Assembly (NCBI GenBank): GCA_024405115.1
Contig: JAKSPD010000007.1
Location: 1-59,075, forward strand
Direction of reading: 5' to 3'
Length of the DNA: 59,075 bases
DNA from: Lachnospiraceae bacterium
GTDB lineage: Bacteria > Bacillota > Clostridia > Lachnospirales > Lachnospiraceae
Shown in pieces: positions 34,141 to 43,750 of the stretch (position 1 is the first letter of the stretch; each line of letters opens with the position of its first letter). Under the pieces are notes generated by a model. The model was not told the origin of the DNA and searched no databases. It was given only the letters and a program-made list of their open reading frames with translations. The translations under genes and the position numbers were made by a program.

Positions 34141-35481
34141 TTAGTCTTCTTTCTCAGCCTTTTCAGCTGTCTTCTTTTCTTTCTTGGGAGCTACAAGCTT
34201 AGCCTCAGCAACAAGGAAGTCGATGGCTGCCTGGCACCTGAGATCAGCCTTCATGTTCTTAAGACCCTCTTCACCCATGATTTCCTTTACGGTTTCAGCT
34301 TCCATCTTATAGCCATCAGCAAGTTTCTTGATTTCCTCTTCAATCTTTTCATCAGCTATCTGAAGGTCTTCTGCTTCAGCTACTGCCTCAAGAACAAGGT
34401 TTGTCATAATGTTCTGCTTTGCTGAATCCTTCATCTGGTCGCGAAGAGAATCTGCTGTCTGACCTGTTATCTTCATGTACTGGTCAAACGGAATTCCCTG
34501 GTTCTTAAGTCTTTCTGCATACTCATTGAGCATGTTGTCAGCTACTGTAAGGATCATTGCCTCGGGAATGTCAGCCTCAGCCTTTTCCACAACTGCCTTG
34601 ATTACATTATTCTCATTCTGCTGGGCAGCCGCCTTAGCCTTCTGCTCTTCAATTTCCTTCTTAAGTGATGCCTTATATTCCTTTAAGGTATCAAACTCTG
34701 AAACTTCACTTGCAAACTCATCATCAAGATCAGGAAGCTGCTTTTCCTTGATTTCTTTTACAAGTACCTTGAAAAGTGCAGCCTTTCCTGCGAGTTCCTT
34801 TGCCTGATATCCTTCAGGGAATGTTACGTTCACATCAACCTCATCACCCTTTACATGACCGATAAGCTGGTCTTCGAATGTATCGATGAAAGAATGTGAT
34901 CCGATGGTAAGGGGATAATCCTCACCCTTTCCGCCTTCGAAAGCAACTCCGTCAACAAATCCTTCAAAATCAATTGTTACGATGTTGTCTTTCTTGATCT
35001 TTGCCTTCTCGTTTTCTACTTCTATAATTCTTGCATTCTGTTCGCGAACCTCAGCAAGCTTTTCATTAACCTCTGCAGCCGATACAGTTACGGGAGTCTT
35101 TTCAACTGTTATTCCCTTGTATTCGCCAAGCTTAACTTCCGGCTTAACTGCTACAGTAGCCGTATAAACAAAATCTTTTCCGTCTGCAAGCTCTACTATG
35201 TCAATTTCAGGACGGCTCTGGATATCAAGGCCTGACTCCTTGGCTGCTTCCGGATATGTATCGTTAAGAACGATGTCTACAGCGTCCTCATAGAAAACGC
35301 CTTTTCCATACATCTTCTCGATCATCTCCTTGGGAGTCTTACCCTTTCTGAATCCGGGTACAGAGAATTTTGCCTTTGATTTGTTGTAAGCTTTTACTGT
35401 TGCGGCATTGAAAACATCAACTGCCACTGTAACTGTGAGCTTAGCCATATTGTGTTCTAATTTTTCTACATTTACATTCAT
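34141..35481 (-). CDS. tig: trigger factor
   Basis: Encodes 446 residues. The ribosome-binding signature GFRKGKTPKEMI lies in the N-terminal domain, a FKBP-type prolyl isomerase domain covers about 155-240, and a helical C-terminal chaperone domain follows, ending in a Lys/Glu-rich tail. It binds nascent chains at the ribosome exit. I chose ATG 35481 behind TTAGGAGACCCTTAT rather than upstream ATGs that lack a ribosome-binding site. It is the first gene of the clp operon. Confidence 0.96.
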   Translation of the reverse strand: MNVNVEKLEHNMAKLTVTVAVDVFNAATVKAYNKSKAKFSVPGFRKGKTPKEMIEKMYGKGVFYEDAVDIVLNDTYPEAAKESGLDIQSRPEIDIVELADGKDFVYTATVAVKPEVKLGEYKGITVEKTPVTVSAAEVNEKLAEVREQNARIIEVENEKAKIKKDNIVTIDFEGFVDGVAFEGGKGEDYPLTIGSHSFIDTFEDQLIGHVKGDEVDVNVTFPEGYQAKELAGKAALFKVLVKEIKEKQLPDLDDEFASEVSEFDTLKEYKASLKKEIEEQKAKAAAQQNENNVIKAVVEKAEADIPEAMILTVADNMLNEYAERLKNQGIPFDQYMKITGQTADSLRDQMKDSAKQNIMTNLVLEAVAEAEDLQIADEKIEEEIKKLADGYKMEAETVKEIMGEEGLKNMKADLRCQAAIDFLVAEAKLVAPKKEKKTAEKAEKED

Positions 35482-35535
35482 ATAAGGGTCTCCTAATATC
35501 CATTTTCGCATAAATCGCGACATTATCAATCGTGT

Positions 35536-35564
35536 ATTCTAACACATATTTATGGGTTCTGCAA
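35536..35564 (-). promoter_or_regulatory. tig-clp operon promoter
   Basis: TTGCAG (35564-35559) and TAGAAT (35541-35536) with a 17-base spacer on the minus strand; the -35 lies within the 3' end of the CYTH gene. The -10 sits in a GTGTTAGAATACAC near-palindrome. Confidence 0.6.
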
Positions 35565-36014
35565 GCTTAAACACGCATTTGTATATCTTGCATCTCCTGT
35601 TACTTCAACACCAAAGCATTCCGGTGCACAAAATGATTTTGCTGATTCTTCATCAGGGAACTCTATTTCCAGAATGATGAGTCCCTCATGTTCTTCCTTA
35701 AATAAATCAAGTTCAATTTTCAGTCCGGTATCCTCATATGGTATCGTGTAACGTTCCTTCTTTATAATAAGGTTTTCACACTTTGTGAGCAGCATATCAT
35801 ATGCTTCAGGAGATATTCTGAGATTGATTTCCTCTCTAACAAGAAATCCTTCGCCTTTGCAGGTAAGCAGATGGTTTTCGCCTTCCTTTCGTATCCTTAT
35901 TACAGGATCAGTGCAGATATAGCCCTGTTCTATTGATATATGATTGGCATTTTTAGCCATTTTTTCCGCATCTTCCTTTTTTGGAAGCCATTTTCTCTCA
36001 ATTTCAAATCCCAT
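35550..36014 (-). CDS. CYTH-domain protein (triphosphatase-like)
   Basis: Encodes 154 residues. The N-terminal MGFEIERKWL holds the ExExK motif of CYTH proteins, a tunnel-fold family that cleaves triphosphates or makes cyclic AMP; the small bacterial forms are mostly tripolyphosphatases. Alternating charged strands (VIRIRKEG, LTCKGEG, IELDLF, LEIEFPDEESA) fit the fold. I chose ATG 36014, with GGAGGTATCT before it. It lies alone between a terminator and the tig promoter. Substrate unknown. Confidence 0.88.
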   Translation of the reverse strand: MGFEIERKWLPKKEDAEKMAKNANHISIEQGYICTDPVIRIRKEGENHLLTCKGEGFLVREEINLRISPEAYDMLLTKCENLIIKKERYTIPYEDTGLKIELDLFKEEHEGLIILEIEFPDEESAKSFCAPECFGVEVTGDARYTNACLSLQNP

Positions 36015-36032
36015 AGATACCTCCAAACTGTA

Positions 36033-36061
36033 AAGAGGCTGCCGTAATTCGGCAGCCTCTT
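36033..36061 (-). terminator. terminator after the S1-domain gene
   Basis: A 12-bp perfect stem AAGAGGCTGCCG/CGGCAGCCTCTT with a five-base loop, followed on the minus strand only by TACAG, about 24 bases after the S1 gene stop codon. The short T content makes read-through into the CYTH gene likely. Confidence 0.8.
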
Positions 36062-36084
36062 ATTCATAAGCTTTTCACTCGTTA

Positions 36085-37218
36085 TTACTCTTCTGTTTCT
36101 TCTGAATCAGTATAAGCGTCAACGATGTCTTCCTCAACCTTCTTCTCCGGCTTCGGCTTTCTTGCAGGAGCTGTAAGAGCCTTTACGGAAAGTGAGATCT
36201 TCTTCTCAGCAGCATTAAGGTCTGTAACCTTAGCAGTTACTTCGTCGCCAACCTTAAGAACGTCAGCGGGCTTAGCAATTCTTTCTGCAGAAATCTGAGA
36301 AACATGAAGAAGTGCATCGATTCCGGGCTCAAGGTTAATGAAAGCTCCGAAATCAGCAAGTCTTGCTACCTTACCGGTTACAACGTTGCCAACAGCATAC
36401 TTTGTAAGTGCGAGTACCCAGGGATTCTCATCCGGGAACTTTCTTGTAAGGGCGATCTTGTCATCCTTGATTTCCTTGATCATGACTCTGATGGTCTCGC
36501 CTGACTTGAAAGCCTTCTTGGGACTCTCTGTTCTTCCCCAGCCCATCTCTGAGATGTGAAGAAGTCCGTCAGCTCCTCCGAGATCTACGAAAGCACCGAA
36601 ATCAGCGATGTTCTTAACTGTTCCGTCGATAACGTCACCAACAGCGATTGAATCAAGAAGTGCCTTCTTTGCAGCAGCCTTCTTTTCAGCGATGAGCTGC
36701 TTTCTGTCACCGATAACACGACGCTTAGCAGGGTTAAACTCAGTGATGATGAATTCGATTTCCTGTCCTTCATACTTTGAAAGGTCTCTTTCAAATGTAT
36801 CTGAAACAAGACTTGCAGGAACGAATACCCTGGCTCCCTCATAGAGAACTGCAAGGCCACCGTTAACAACCTTTTCAACCTTACCGGTTACAACTTCCTT
36901 GTTCTCGAAAGCATCCTTAACCTTCTGGTTGTTCTTGTCATCCATGATTTCCTTGTAGCTTAAAGAAACAAGACCTTCACCGTCATTAAGTTTCTTTACC
37001 TTAGCTTCAAGTTCGTCACCAACCTTAACAACTGCTGTAAGATCGATAGACTGGTCAGCTGAATAATCAGCCTTGTTGATGATGCCGTCAGATTTGTAGC
37101 CAATGTTAAGTAAAATGCTGTCAGGCTTAACATCGATAACCTTTCCGGTTACTACCTCTCCTGTACGTATTGTTTTGAGAGTCTCATTGAGCATCTCTTC
37201 AAAACTCTGTTCTGACAT
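36085..37218 (-). CDS. S1 RNA-binding domain protein (ribosomal protein S1 homologue)
   Basis: Encodes 377 residues with four S1 (OB-fold) repeats, at about 20-90, 105-175, 190-260 and 277-345, the last two being closest to consensus (IADFGAFVDLGGADGLLHIS, LADFGAFINLEPGIDALLHV). Gram-negative S1 has six repeats; four-repeat forms are common in Firmicutes. The C-terminus is Lys/Glu-rich. GAGGAGGTTCTAAATT precedes the ATG, which lies inside the end of ispH. In related bacteria it is adjacent or fused to ispH. Confidence 0.92.
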   Translation of the reverse strand: MSEQSFEEMLNETLKTIRTGEVVTGKVIDVKPDSILLNIGYKSDGIINKADYSADQSIDLTAVVKVGDELEAKVKKLNDGEGLVSLSYKEIMDDKNNQKVKDAFENKEVVTGKVEKVVNGGLAVLYEGARVFVPASLVSDTFERDLSKYEGQEIEFIITEFNPAKRRVIGDRKQLIAEKKAAAKKALLDSIAVGDVIDGTVKNIADFGAFVDLGGADGLLHISEMGWGRTESPKKAFKSGETIRVMIKEIKDDKIALTRKFPDENPWVLALTKYAVGNVVTGKVARLADFGAFINLEPGIDALLHVSQISAERIAKPADVLKVGDEVTAKVTDLNAAEKKISLSVKALTAPARKPKPEKKVEEDIVDAYTDSEETEE

Positions 37219-38077
37219 AATTTAGAACCTCCTCGATAATGGTTTTAGGGGTCGACGCCCCTGCTGTAATACCAATGCAACGCACAGAATTCCTGATAGC
37301 TACCTTTCTTAGATCATCTAAACACTGAATATAATACGTCGCTCTGCACGAAGAGCGGCATATGTCAAACAGCTTTGCCGTATTCGAGGAGTTCCTCCCG
37401 CCGATAACTATCATGGCATCACACTCCCTGCTTAACGCAGCGGCTTCTGACTGCCGTCTTTGTGTAGCATTGCAAATTGTATTTACAATGCGTATATCAT
37501 ACATCTTATTTTTTAAAATTTCAACTATATCTTCAAATTTTCGGGCATTAAAAGTGGTCTGAGAAACAAGACATATTTTTTGATTTGGGGCAATGGAGAG
37601 CAATTTGGCATCCTCCGGTTCAGAAATGACAATTGCATCATTGCTGACACATCCGATTATGCCCATTACTTCAGGATGGCTCCTGTCTCCTGTAACAATT
37701 ATCTGCTCACCGAGCTTATGATGTTCTTCCACAATGGTATGGATTTTTGTTACAAAAGGACACGTTGCGTCAACGATTTCAAGACCTTTTACCTGTTTTA
37801 ACAATTCCATTTCATCGTTGCCGATACCATGTGCCCTTATGACACATATGCTGTCAGTCAGTTCTCCTGATCCGGCCATCCCTGACAGTTCTTCCCTGTC
37901 ATTAATTACACGTACACCACGGTCATTGAGTTCAGATACCACTGAATCGTTGTGGACTATCGGCCCATAAGTGAATATTTTTTTATCAGGGCACTTTTTC
38001 AGCTGTTCATAGACCGTTGAAACAGCCCTTGATACACCGTAACAGAAGCCTGCCGTTGCGGCAACCTTTACCTCCAC
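37199..38077 (-). CDS. ispH: 4-hydroxy-3-methylbut-2-enyl diphosphate reductase
   Basis: Encodes 292 residues. Three cysteines for the iron-sulfur cluster are seen in AGFCYGVSRAV (C12), DATCPFVTKIH and NTICNATQRRQ. IspH performs the last step of the non-mevalonate isoprenoid pathway, giving isopentenyl and dimethylallyl diphosphate. It starts directly at the end of cmk and overlaps the S1 gene by 20 bases. Confidence 0.96.
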   Translation of the reverse strand: MEVKVAATAGFCYGVSRAVSTVYEQLKKCPDKKIFTYGPIVHNDSVVSELNDRGVRVINDREELSGMAGSGELTDSICVIRAHGIGNDEMELLKQVKGLEIVDATCPFVTKIHTIVEEHHKLGEQIIVTGDRSHPEVMGIIGCVSNDAIVISEPEDAKLLSIAPNQKICLVSQTTFNARKFEDIVEILKNKMYDIRIVNTICNATQRRQSEAAALSRECDAMIVIGGRNSSNTAKLFDICRSSCRATYYIQCLDDLRKVAIRNSVRCIGITAGASTPKTIIEEVLNYVRTEF

Positions 38078-38752
38078 TTAATTTATCCTTTCTGATATAA
38101 GGCTAATGATTTGATTTATTTCTTCCTCTAATGACAATTCTGAAGTATCAACTTCGATGGCATCATCTGCTTTAATTAAAGGGGCATTCTTTCTGTGAGA
38201 ATCACGGTAATCCCTTTCCCTGATTTCCGCCTCAATCGTTTCGAGGGTTGCTCCAGAAAGCTTGCCCTGTTCAACAAGCTGGTTGTACCTTCTTAAAGCC
38301 CTTACCTCCGGTTTGGCAGTCAGGAAAAACTTTATCGTTGCATTTGGAAGGACAACGGTACCGATATCCCTTCCGTCCATAATAACATCATTATCTATGG
38401 CAAGTGACCGCTGTAGGTCTAAAAGCTTACCCCTGACGGCTGCATACTGTGACGTTACTGATGCCATTTTTGAAACTTCTTCAGTACGAAGCCTTGCCGT
38501 TACATCATCGCCGTTCACATACACCCGCTGTTCACCGTTTTCATGTTTTATCTCAACTGTAACATCCCTGAGCGCTTCCTCCATTGCCTTCTCATCGCCA
38601 GTATCCGTACCTGAACTCAGAAAATACACCGCGAGTGCCCTGTACATTGCCCCCGTATCAACATAAAGAAAATCCAGCTTATCAGCGATAAGTTTTGCCA
38701 TTGTTGTTTTGCCGGTTCCCGCCGGCCCGTCTAATGCTATACTGTACGGCAT
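38078..38752 (-). CDS. cmk: cytidylate kinase
   Basis: Encodes 224 residues. IALDGPAGTGKTTMAK is the P-loop near residue 5, YVDTGAMYRAL follows, and MDGRDIGTVVLPNA and RRYNQL are typical of CMP/dCMP kinase. It phosphorylates CMP and dCMP in the cytosol. It sits 12 bases after the flavoprotein gene and directly before ispH, a conserved clostridial order. Confidence 0.96.
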   Translation of the reverse strand: MPYSIALDGPAGTGKTTMAKLIADKLDFLYVDTGAMYRALAVYFLSSGTDTGDEKAMEEALRDVTVEIKHENGEQRVYVNGDDVTARLRTEEVSKMASVTSQYAAVRGKLLDLQRSLAIDNDVIMDGRDIGTVVLPNATIKFFLTAKPEVRALRRYNQLVEQGKLSGATLETIEAEIRERDYRDSHRKNAPLIKADDAIEVDTSELSLEEEINQIISLISERIN

Positions 38753-38763
38753 AGTAAACTCCT

Positions 38764-40011
38764 TTAATTAACTGCGCAGGCTTTTCCTGCAGCATAACCT
38801 GTTGACCATGCAATCTGAAGATTAAAACCTCCGGTAAATGCATCAATGTCAAGAACTTCACCTGCAAAGTAAAGACCAGGTATGATTTTTGACTCCATTG
38901 TTTTAGGGTTAATATCCTTCAGGACTACTCCTCCTTTTGTAACAACAGCTTCGTTAAAATCACCGGTACCAACTGAAGTGAACTCGAAATTCCTGATTAT
39001 CCTGATAATGTCCTGCCGCTCTTTTTTTGTTATGTCATGAACTTTTTTTTCAAAGGGTATTCCTGCACGTAAAAGAACTTCCTGCCTGATTCCGCTTATT
39101 AAAAGCTTTGCAAGTGCATTTACCGCATCAGAATTCATCGCGCTGTTAAAGTCCCTGAGCAGCCTTGAAGAAAGTTCTTCTTCGGTAAGACCCGGTTTGA
39201 GGTTTATTGAAAATACGTATTTCTCCCCTTTATACAGACTCATTGCCTTCATTGCCTCGGCAGTGAGCACCAGTGGTCCGCTCAATCCCCTGTGAGTAAA
39301 AAGGAGTTCACCTATTTCAGAAAAGACAGGCTTTGTTTTTCCTGACTCATATACGCTTAGCCTCACATTTTTCAGGGAGATTCCTGTAAGTTCAGAGACA
39401 TCCTCCGAAGTTATGACCTGACAGAGTGAAGGTGCGCATTCATTTATACTGTGACCAAATTCTTTTGCAAAGGCGTAACCATCCCCGGTTGACCCTGTAA
39501 CGGGATAGCTGAGGCCTCCGGTACAGATAATGACGCGGTCGGCCCTTATCTGTTTTTCCCTGCCTGACGAAACGACGCCAAGTACAAAATCGTCATTCCT
39601 TTTCTGAATTGATCTTACAATGGTTTCAGTCATAAGCCTGACACCCACTGTGTCGAGGGCACAAAGCATGGCCTTGGTAACGTCTGATGCGTGATCAGAA
39701 ACCGGAAAAACCCGGTTTCCTCTCTCAGTTTTCAGTTTACACTGAAAGCTTTCAAGAAATTCCATCATTTCAGAAGGGCCGAACTGCCTTAATGAGGAAT
39801 ACATAAACTTATCCCCATTAATGATGTTCTTTATAAATACATCAAAATCACAGGCATTAGTGACATTGCATCTTCCTTTGCCTGTGATATATATCTTTTT
39901 TCCCGCCTTTTCGTTTTTTTCAATAAGTACGGTTTCACAGCCGTTTTTACCGGCTGCATATGCAGCCATCAGCCCGGCAGCACCCGCGCCTATAACCGCA
40001 ACTTTTGTCAT
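38764..40011 (-). CDS. HI0933-family NAD(P)/FAD-dependent oxidoreductase
   Basis: Encodes 415 residues. The N-terminal VIGAGAAGLMAAYAAGK is an FAD-binding Rossmann motif, followed by KIYITGKGRCNVTNAC, a hallmark of this family (YhiN/HI0933, sometimes called aminoacetone oxidase). The C-terminal GLYFAGEVLDIDAFTGGFNLQ is a second FAD-contact region. The physiological reaction is uncertain. It starts at the end of galE and precedes cmk. Confidence 0.9.
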   Translation of the reverse strand: MTKVAVIGAGAAGLMAAYAAGKNGCETVLIEKNEKAGKKIYITGKGRCNVTNACDFDVFIKNIINGDKFMYSSLRQFGPSEMMEFLESFQCKLKTERGNRVFPVSDHASDVTKAMLCALDTVGVRLMTETIVRSIQKRNDDFVLGVVSSGREKQIRADRVIICTGGLSYPVTGSTGDGYAFAKEFGHSINECAPSLCQVITSEDVSELTGISLKNVRLSVYESGKTKPVFSEIGELLFTHRGLSGPLVLTAEAMKAMSLYKGEKYVFSINLKPGLTEEELSSRLLRDFNSAMNSDAVNALAKLLISGIRQEVLLRAGIPFEKKVHDITKKERQDIIRIIRNFEFTSVGTGDFNEAVVTKGGVVLKDINPKTMESKIIPGLYFAGEVLDIDAFTGGFNLQIAWSTGYAAGKACAVN

Positions 40012-41070
40012 TCAGGATTCCTCCGAAAGTGCAATGGGCGGATGAGCATAATCTCCATATCCTTCCGGATTCATGCTCTGCCATCTGTATGAATCCATGC
40101 ACATGTCATTGATTCCTAATTCAGCTTTCCAACCCATTTCCAAAAATGCTTTCTGTGGATCACAGTAACTGGTAGCTATGTCTCCCGGACGCCTTCCTTC
40201 AATTACGTATGGTATCTCGTGACCGCATGCCCTTTCATAAGCTTTTATTACTTCTAAAACAGAGTATCCGTTACCCGTACCCAGATTATAGATCTTTAAT
40301 CCCGGATTCTCTTTGAGCTTTCTCAGGGCTGCAACATGTCCTCTGGCAAGGTCTACTACATGGATGTAATCCCTTACACCTGTACCGTCCGGAGTATCGT
40401 AATCATTACCGAAAACATGCACGGCTTCACGTTTTCCTACGGCAACCTGGGCTACATAAGGAACCAGGTTATTCGGAATACCCTGGGGATCCTCACCAAT
40501 AAGTCCCGACTCATGTGCACCGATCGGATTAAAATACCTTAAAAGGACCACATTCATGTCCTTATCCGCCTTCTGAATGTCAGCAAGAATCTTTTCAATC
40601 ATACTTTTTGTACGGCCGTAAGGATTTGTCACGCGGCCGTCAGGACTTTCTTCTGTAAGCGGAACTCTCTCCGGATCACCGTAAACGGTAGCTGAAGAAG
40701 AAAAGATAATATTCCTGCATCCGTTCTTTTTCATTTCGTCACATACGTTCATCAGCGAAATAAGGTTGTTATAATAATAGGGAAGCGGTTTTTCCACTGA
40801 TTCCCCTACTGCCTTATAACCGGCAAACATGATTACGGATTCAGGTCTCTCCTCTTTGAAAATGTCATGAAGGATGGGTTTGTTAAGAAGATCCGCCTCA
40901 TAAAAACGAATCTTCTTTCCGGTAATGATTTCAACTCTCTTTACAGCCTCAGGTGATGAATTGTAAAGGTTGTCAATACATATAGGTTCGTATCCCTCAT
41001 TTATGAGTTCAACCATCGTATGACTGCCAATATAACCAGCACCTCCGGCTACAATCACCTTATTATTCAT
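40012..41070 (-). CDS. galE: UDP-glucose 4-epimerase
   Basis: Encodes 352 residues, slightly longer than usual (about 330-340). NAD-binding AGGAGYIGSHT lies at 8-18, the catalytic region shows SSSATVYG and YGRTKSMIE (YxxxK). It interconverts UDP-glucose and UDP-galactose for sugar use or envelope polysaccharides. The start overlaps the Mrp stop codon as TAATG. No other galactose gene is present. Confidence 0.95.
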   Translation of the reverse strand: MNNKVIVAGGAGYIGSHTMVELINEGYEPICIDNLYNSSPEAVKRVEIITGKKIRFYEADLLNKPILHDIFKEERPESVIMFAGYKAVGESVEKPLPYYYNNLISLMNVCDEMKKNGCRNIIFSSSATVYGDPERVPLTEESPDGRVTNPYGRTKSMIEKILADIQKADKDMNVVLLRYFNPIGAHESGLIGEDPQGIPNNLVPYVAQVAVGKREAVHVFGNDYDTPDGTGVRDYIHVVDLARGHVAALRKLKENPGLKIYNLGTGNGYSVLEVIKAYERACGHEIPYVIEGRRPGDIATSYCDPQKAFLEMGWKAELGINDMCMDSYRWQSMNPEGYGDYAHPPIALSEES

Positions 41071-41930
41071 TATTTATCAAAAACCTTATCTATAGCGTTA
41101 ATTGTCTTATAAGCCTCATCCATTACGTCAAACTCAGGCTCTTCAATATGTCCGTTATCCATCAGCCTTGCAAATTCCGGATTAATGGGTACCTTTGCAA
41201 GGACCTTGAGATTATATTCAGCAGCTATTTCGTCGATGTGGCTCTCGCCGAAAACCGAAATCTTCTTATGGCAGTCAGGGCACTCAAGATATGACATGTT
41301 TTCAACAACTCCCACGATGGGAAGATTCATCTTTCTTGCCATGTTTACAGCCTTTGAAACGATCATTGAAACAAGTTCCTGAGGGCTTGTTACCATAATT
41401 ATTCCATCGACGGGGAGTGACTGAAATACCGTAAGCGGCACATCGCCTGTTCCCGGAGGCATATCAACGAACATGTAATCTATATCCTGCCAGAGGGTCT
41501 CCTCATAAAACTGCTTTACGGCTGTTGCTATAAGTGCGCCTCTCCATACAATGGGGTCCGTGGAATTCTCAAGAAGCAGGTTGGCTGACATTATCTCAAT
41601 GCCGTTAGCTGTCTCTGAAGGGAACATAAGCAGCCCGTCCTCTGTAGCGGCAATCCTTTCGCCTTCAATTCCGAAAGCCTTGGGAATTGACGGACCGGTT
41701 ATGTCTGCATCAAGGATGGCTACGCGCTTTCCTTTCTGCATGAACTTTGAAGCGAGAAGCGATGTTACCATTGACTTTCCTACACCGCCCTTGCCGCTCA
41801 TGATAGCGTAAACGTGTTTAACTGAAGCTCCTGCAGCGAGATGTGCAGTAAAGTCAAATTCCTCCCCGCCTTCTCTCGATCCACAGTCAGCTGAGCATGT
41901 ACTGCAGTCATGTGTGCATTCTTCACTCAT
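41070..41930 (-). CDS. Mrp/NBP35-family iron-sulfur carrier ATPase
   Basis: Encodes 286 residues. The N-terminus has four cysteines (C5, C9, C12, C16) in a short leader, recalling the N-terminal cluster site of eukaryotic Nbp35. The deviant Walker A is SGKGGVGKS, and MPPGTGD and a CPDC pair (CxxC) follow. Such proteins carry or assemble iron-sulfur clusters. It lies between queH and galE. The cluster role is inferred from family. Confidence 0.92.
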   Translation of the reverse strand: MSEECTHDCSTCSADCGSREGGEEFDFTAHLAAGASVKHVYAIMSGKGGVGKSMVTSLLASKFMQKGKRVAILDADITGPSIPKAFGIEGERIAATEDGLLMFPSETANGIEIMSANLLLENSTDPIVWRGALIATAVKQFYEETLWQDIDYMFVDMPPGTGDVPLTVFQSLPVDGIIMVTSPQELVSMIVSKAVNMARKMNLPIVGVVENMSYLECPDCHKKISVFGESHIDEIAAEYNLKVLAKVPINPEFARLMDNGHIEEPEFDVMDEAYKTINAIDKVFDK

Positions 41931-41936
41931 TATAAA

Positions 41937-42527
41937 TTACCTCTTTTTTGAATATTTGCATCCGCAGTAATCCTGCCTGTAAAGACCGAATTCTTCGGAT
42001 AATTGTATGCTTCTAAGATACCCGTTTTTCTTTTTGAAATCTGACGGCAGGTATTTATCAGAAATACCGGCTCCGATTTCATTTATCGCAGCGGCACTTT
42101 TTAACGGGCTTAATGTCAGGGTAGTCCCAAAATACTCAAAACCGCCATTTTTCTGCATATAATCAAAAGTCTTCCGCAAACGCATCTCATAACACCTGAG
42201 ACATCTTTCGCCACGTTCAGGGCAATCTTCCAGCCCTTTTGAAATTTCTTCAAAGCACTCATGATCATACGGGGCAATGACTGTCTCAACTTCACTCGCC
42301 AGCTTCATTTCAGAAACAAGCCTTTTCAGTTCCTCCGCCCTCTTTTCGTATTCCTCCAGTGTATCCATGTTCGGATTGCAGAAATAAAGAGAAATTTCAA
42401 AAAATGGACTAAGGCTTTCTAAAACTGAGGAAGAACACGGAGCACAGCATGCGTGAAGAAGAAGTTTTGGTTTCCTTCCCCCAAATGACGCTATCAGCGC
42501 CTCCATCTGTTTATGATAAGGTACCAT
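41937..42527 (-). CDS. queH: epoxyqueuosine reductase QueH
   Basis: Encodes 196 residues. HACCAPCSS near residue 26, ERCLRCYEMRL, LTLSPLKSA and DYCGCKYS hold the cysteines of the QueH (DUF208) family, which makes queuosine in tRNA from epoxyqueuosine without cobalamin. The start overlaps the rpoD stop codon by one base (TGATG). No other queuosine gene is nearby. Confidence 0.93.
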   Translation of the reverse strand: MVPYHKQMEALIASFGGRKPKLLLHACCAPCSSSVLESLSPFFEISLYFCNPNMDTLEEYEKRAEELKRLVSEMKLASEVETVIAPYDHECFEEISKGLEDCPERGERCLRCYEMRLRKTFDYMQKNGGFEYFGTTLTLSPLKSAAAINEIGAGISDKYLPSDFKKKNGYLRSIQLSEEFGLYRQDYCGCKYSKKR

Positions 42528-43732
42528 CAGAGAAAGTCCTTTATTCTTTTTGAACGTACAGGGTTTCTGAGCTTTCTTAAAGCCTTTGATTCTATCTGAC
42601 GAATCCTTTCCCTTGTAACGTTGAATTCCTTGCCTACTTCTTCAAGTGTTCTGGGATGACCGTCTTCGAGTCCGAATCTGAGCACGATTACCTGTCTTTC
42701 CCTTTCCTTCAGGTCAGAAAGCAAAGCATCTATATGTTCCCTGAGCATTACAGATTCCACATTCTGTTCAGGCGTGAGCACAGTTGTGTCAGGAACAAAA
42801 TCGCCAAGATTTGAGTCATCCTCTTCACCTATGGGTGTTTCAAGAGAGGCTGGCTCACGGGCAATCTGCATGATTTCCATTACCTTTTCCTCAGTCATGT
42901 CAAGAGCCTTGGCAAGTTCAGAAATACTGGGCTCATAACCAAGATCCAATGTAAGCTTTCTCTGCATCTTGGACATTTTGTTTATTGTCTCAACCATATG
43001 TACGGGAACCCTGATGGTACGCGCCTGGTCAGCAAGTGCCCTTGTTACCGACTGTCTGATCCACCAGGTAGCATACGTTGAAAGCTTATAACCTTTTTCA
43101 TGGTCAAACTTTTCAACACCCTTAATCAGCCCGAGATTTCCTTCCTGAACAAGATCAAGGAAAGTCATGCCACGGCCCGTATACCTCTTTGCTATGCTAA
43201 CAACAAGCCTGAGGTTTGCCTCAATAAGACGCCTTTTGGCGCTCTCATCTCCTAATGCCTTTCTCTTTGCAAGCTCAAGTTCCTCCTCAGCTGTAAGAAG
43301 CGGAACAGTCCCTATCTCCTTTAAGTACATTCTTACAGGGTCGTCAACATTAACCCCCTCAAGAAGGTCTACCGCATCTAAATCGATATTCTCGTCATCT
43401 GACTTATCTGAATAATCATCTGAATAATCATCTGAAAAATCGTCTGAATAATCATCAGAAAGTAATGCATCCGTAAGATCAAGCTTATCAAGGCTCATTT
43501 CCTTGAGTTCCTGTTCGCTTGCATCCTCTTCGTTCATGGAAGAATCATCATTTACAATGTCAATTCCCTTTGCCTCAAGCATGGTATAAATATCATCAAG
43601 CACAGAAGGCTTAAGTATGTCATCCTTAAAGCAGTCAATGATATCATCATTTGTTACAGAATTACCATGATTCTTTGAAATCTCTACGAGTCTTTCAATT
43701 CTTTCGAACATCTCGTTTTTTTCCATTGCCAT
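42527..43732 (-). CDS. rpoD: RNA polymerase primary sigma factor (sigma-A/RpoD)
   Basis: Encodes 401 residues. Regions 1.2-4.2 are intact: [66 protein letters not shown] (2.3-2.4) and the C-terminal helix-turn-helix [20 protein letters not shown]. An N-terminal domain is separated from the core by an acidic Ser-Asp-Asp-Tyr repeat (92-113). The dnaG primase gene that often precedes rpoD is absent. It follows a small membrane protein by about 18 bases. Confidence 0.97.
   Translation of the reverse strand: MAMEKNEMFERIERLVEISKNHGNSVTNDDIIDCFKDDILKPSVLDDIYTMLEAKGIDIVNDDSSMNEEDASEQELKEMSLDKLDLTDALLSDDYSDDFSDDYSDDYSDKSDDENIDLDAVDLLEGVNVDDPVRMYLKEIGTVPLLTAEEELELAKRKALGDESAKRRLIEANLRLVVSIAKRYTGRGMTFLDLVQEGNLGLIKGVEKFDHEKGYKLSTYATWWIRQSVTRALADQARTIRVPVHMVETINKMSKMQRKLTLDLGYEPSISELAKALDMTEEKVMEIMQIAREPASLETPIGEEDDSNLGDFVPDTTVLTPEQNVESVMLREHIDALLSDLKERERQVIVLRFGLEDGHPRTLEEVGKEFNVTRERIRQIESKALRKLRNPVRSKRIKDFL
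43394..43461 (-). repeat. 12-base tandem repeat coding for SDDY units in rpoD
   Basis: Near-perfect copies of a 12-base unit (TGATTATTCAGA on the coding strand) encode [23 protein letters not shown]. In-frame changes in copy number would only lengthen or shorten the acidic linker. Confidence 0.8.
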
Positions 43733-43750
43733 ATAAAACCTTCCTTTCCC

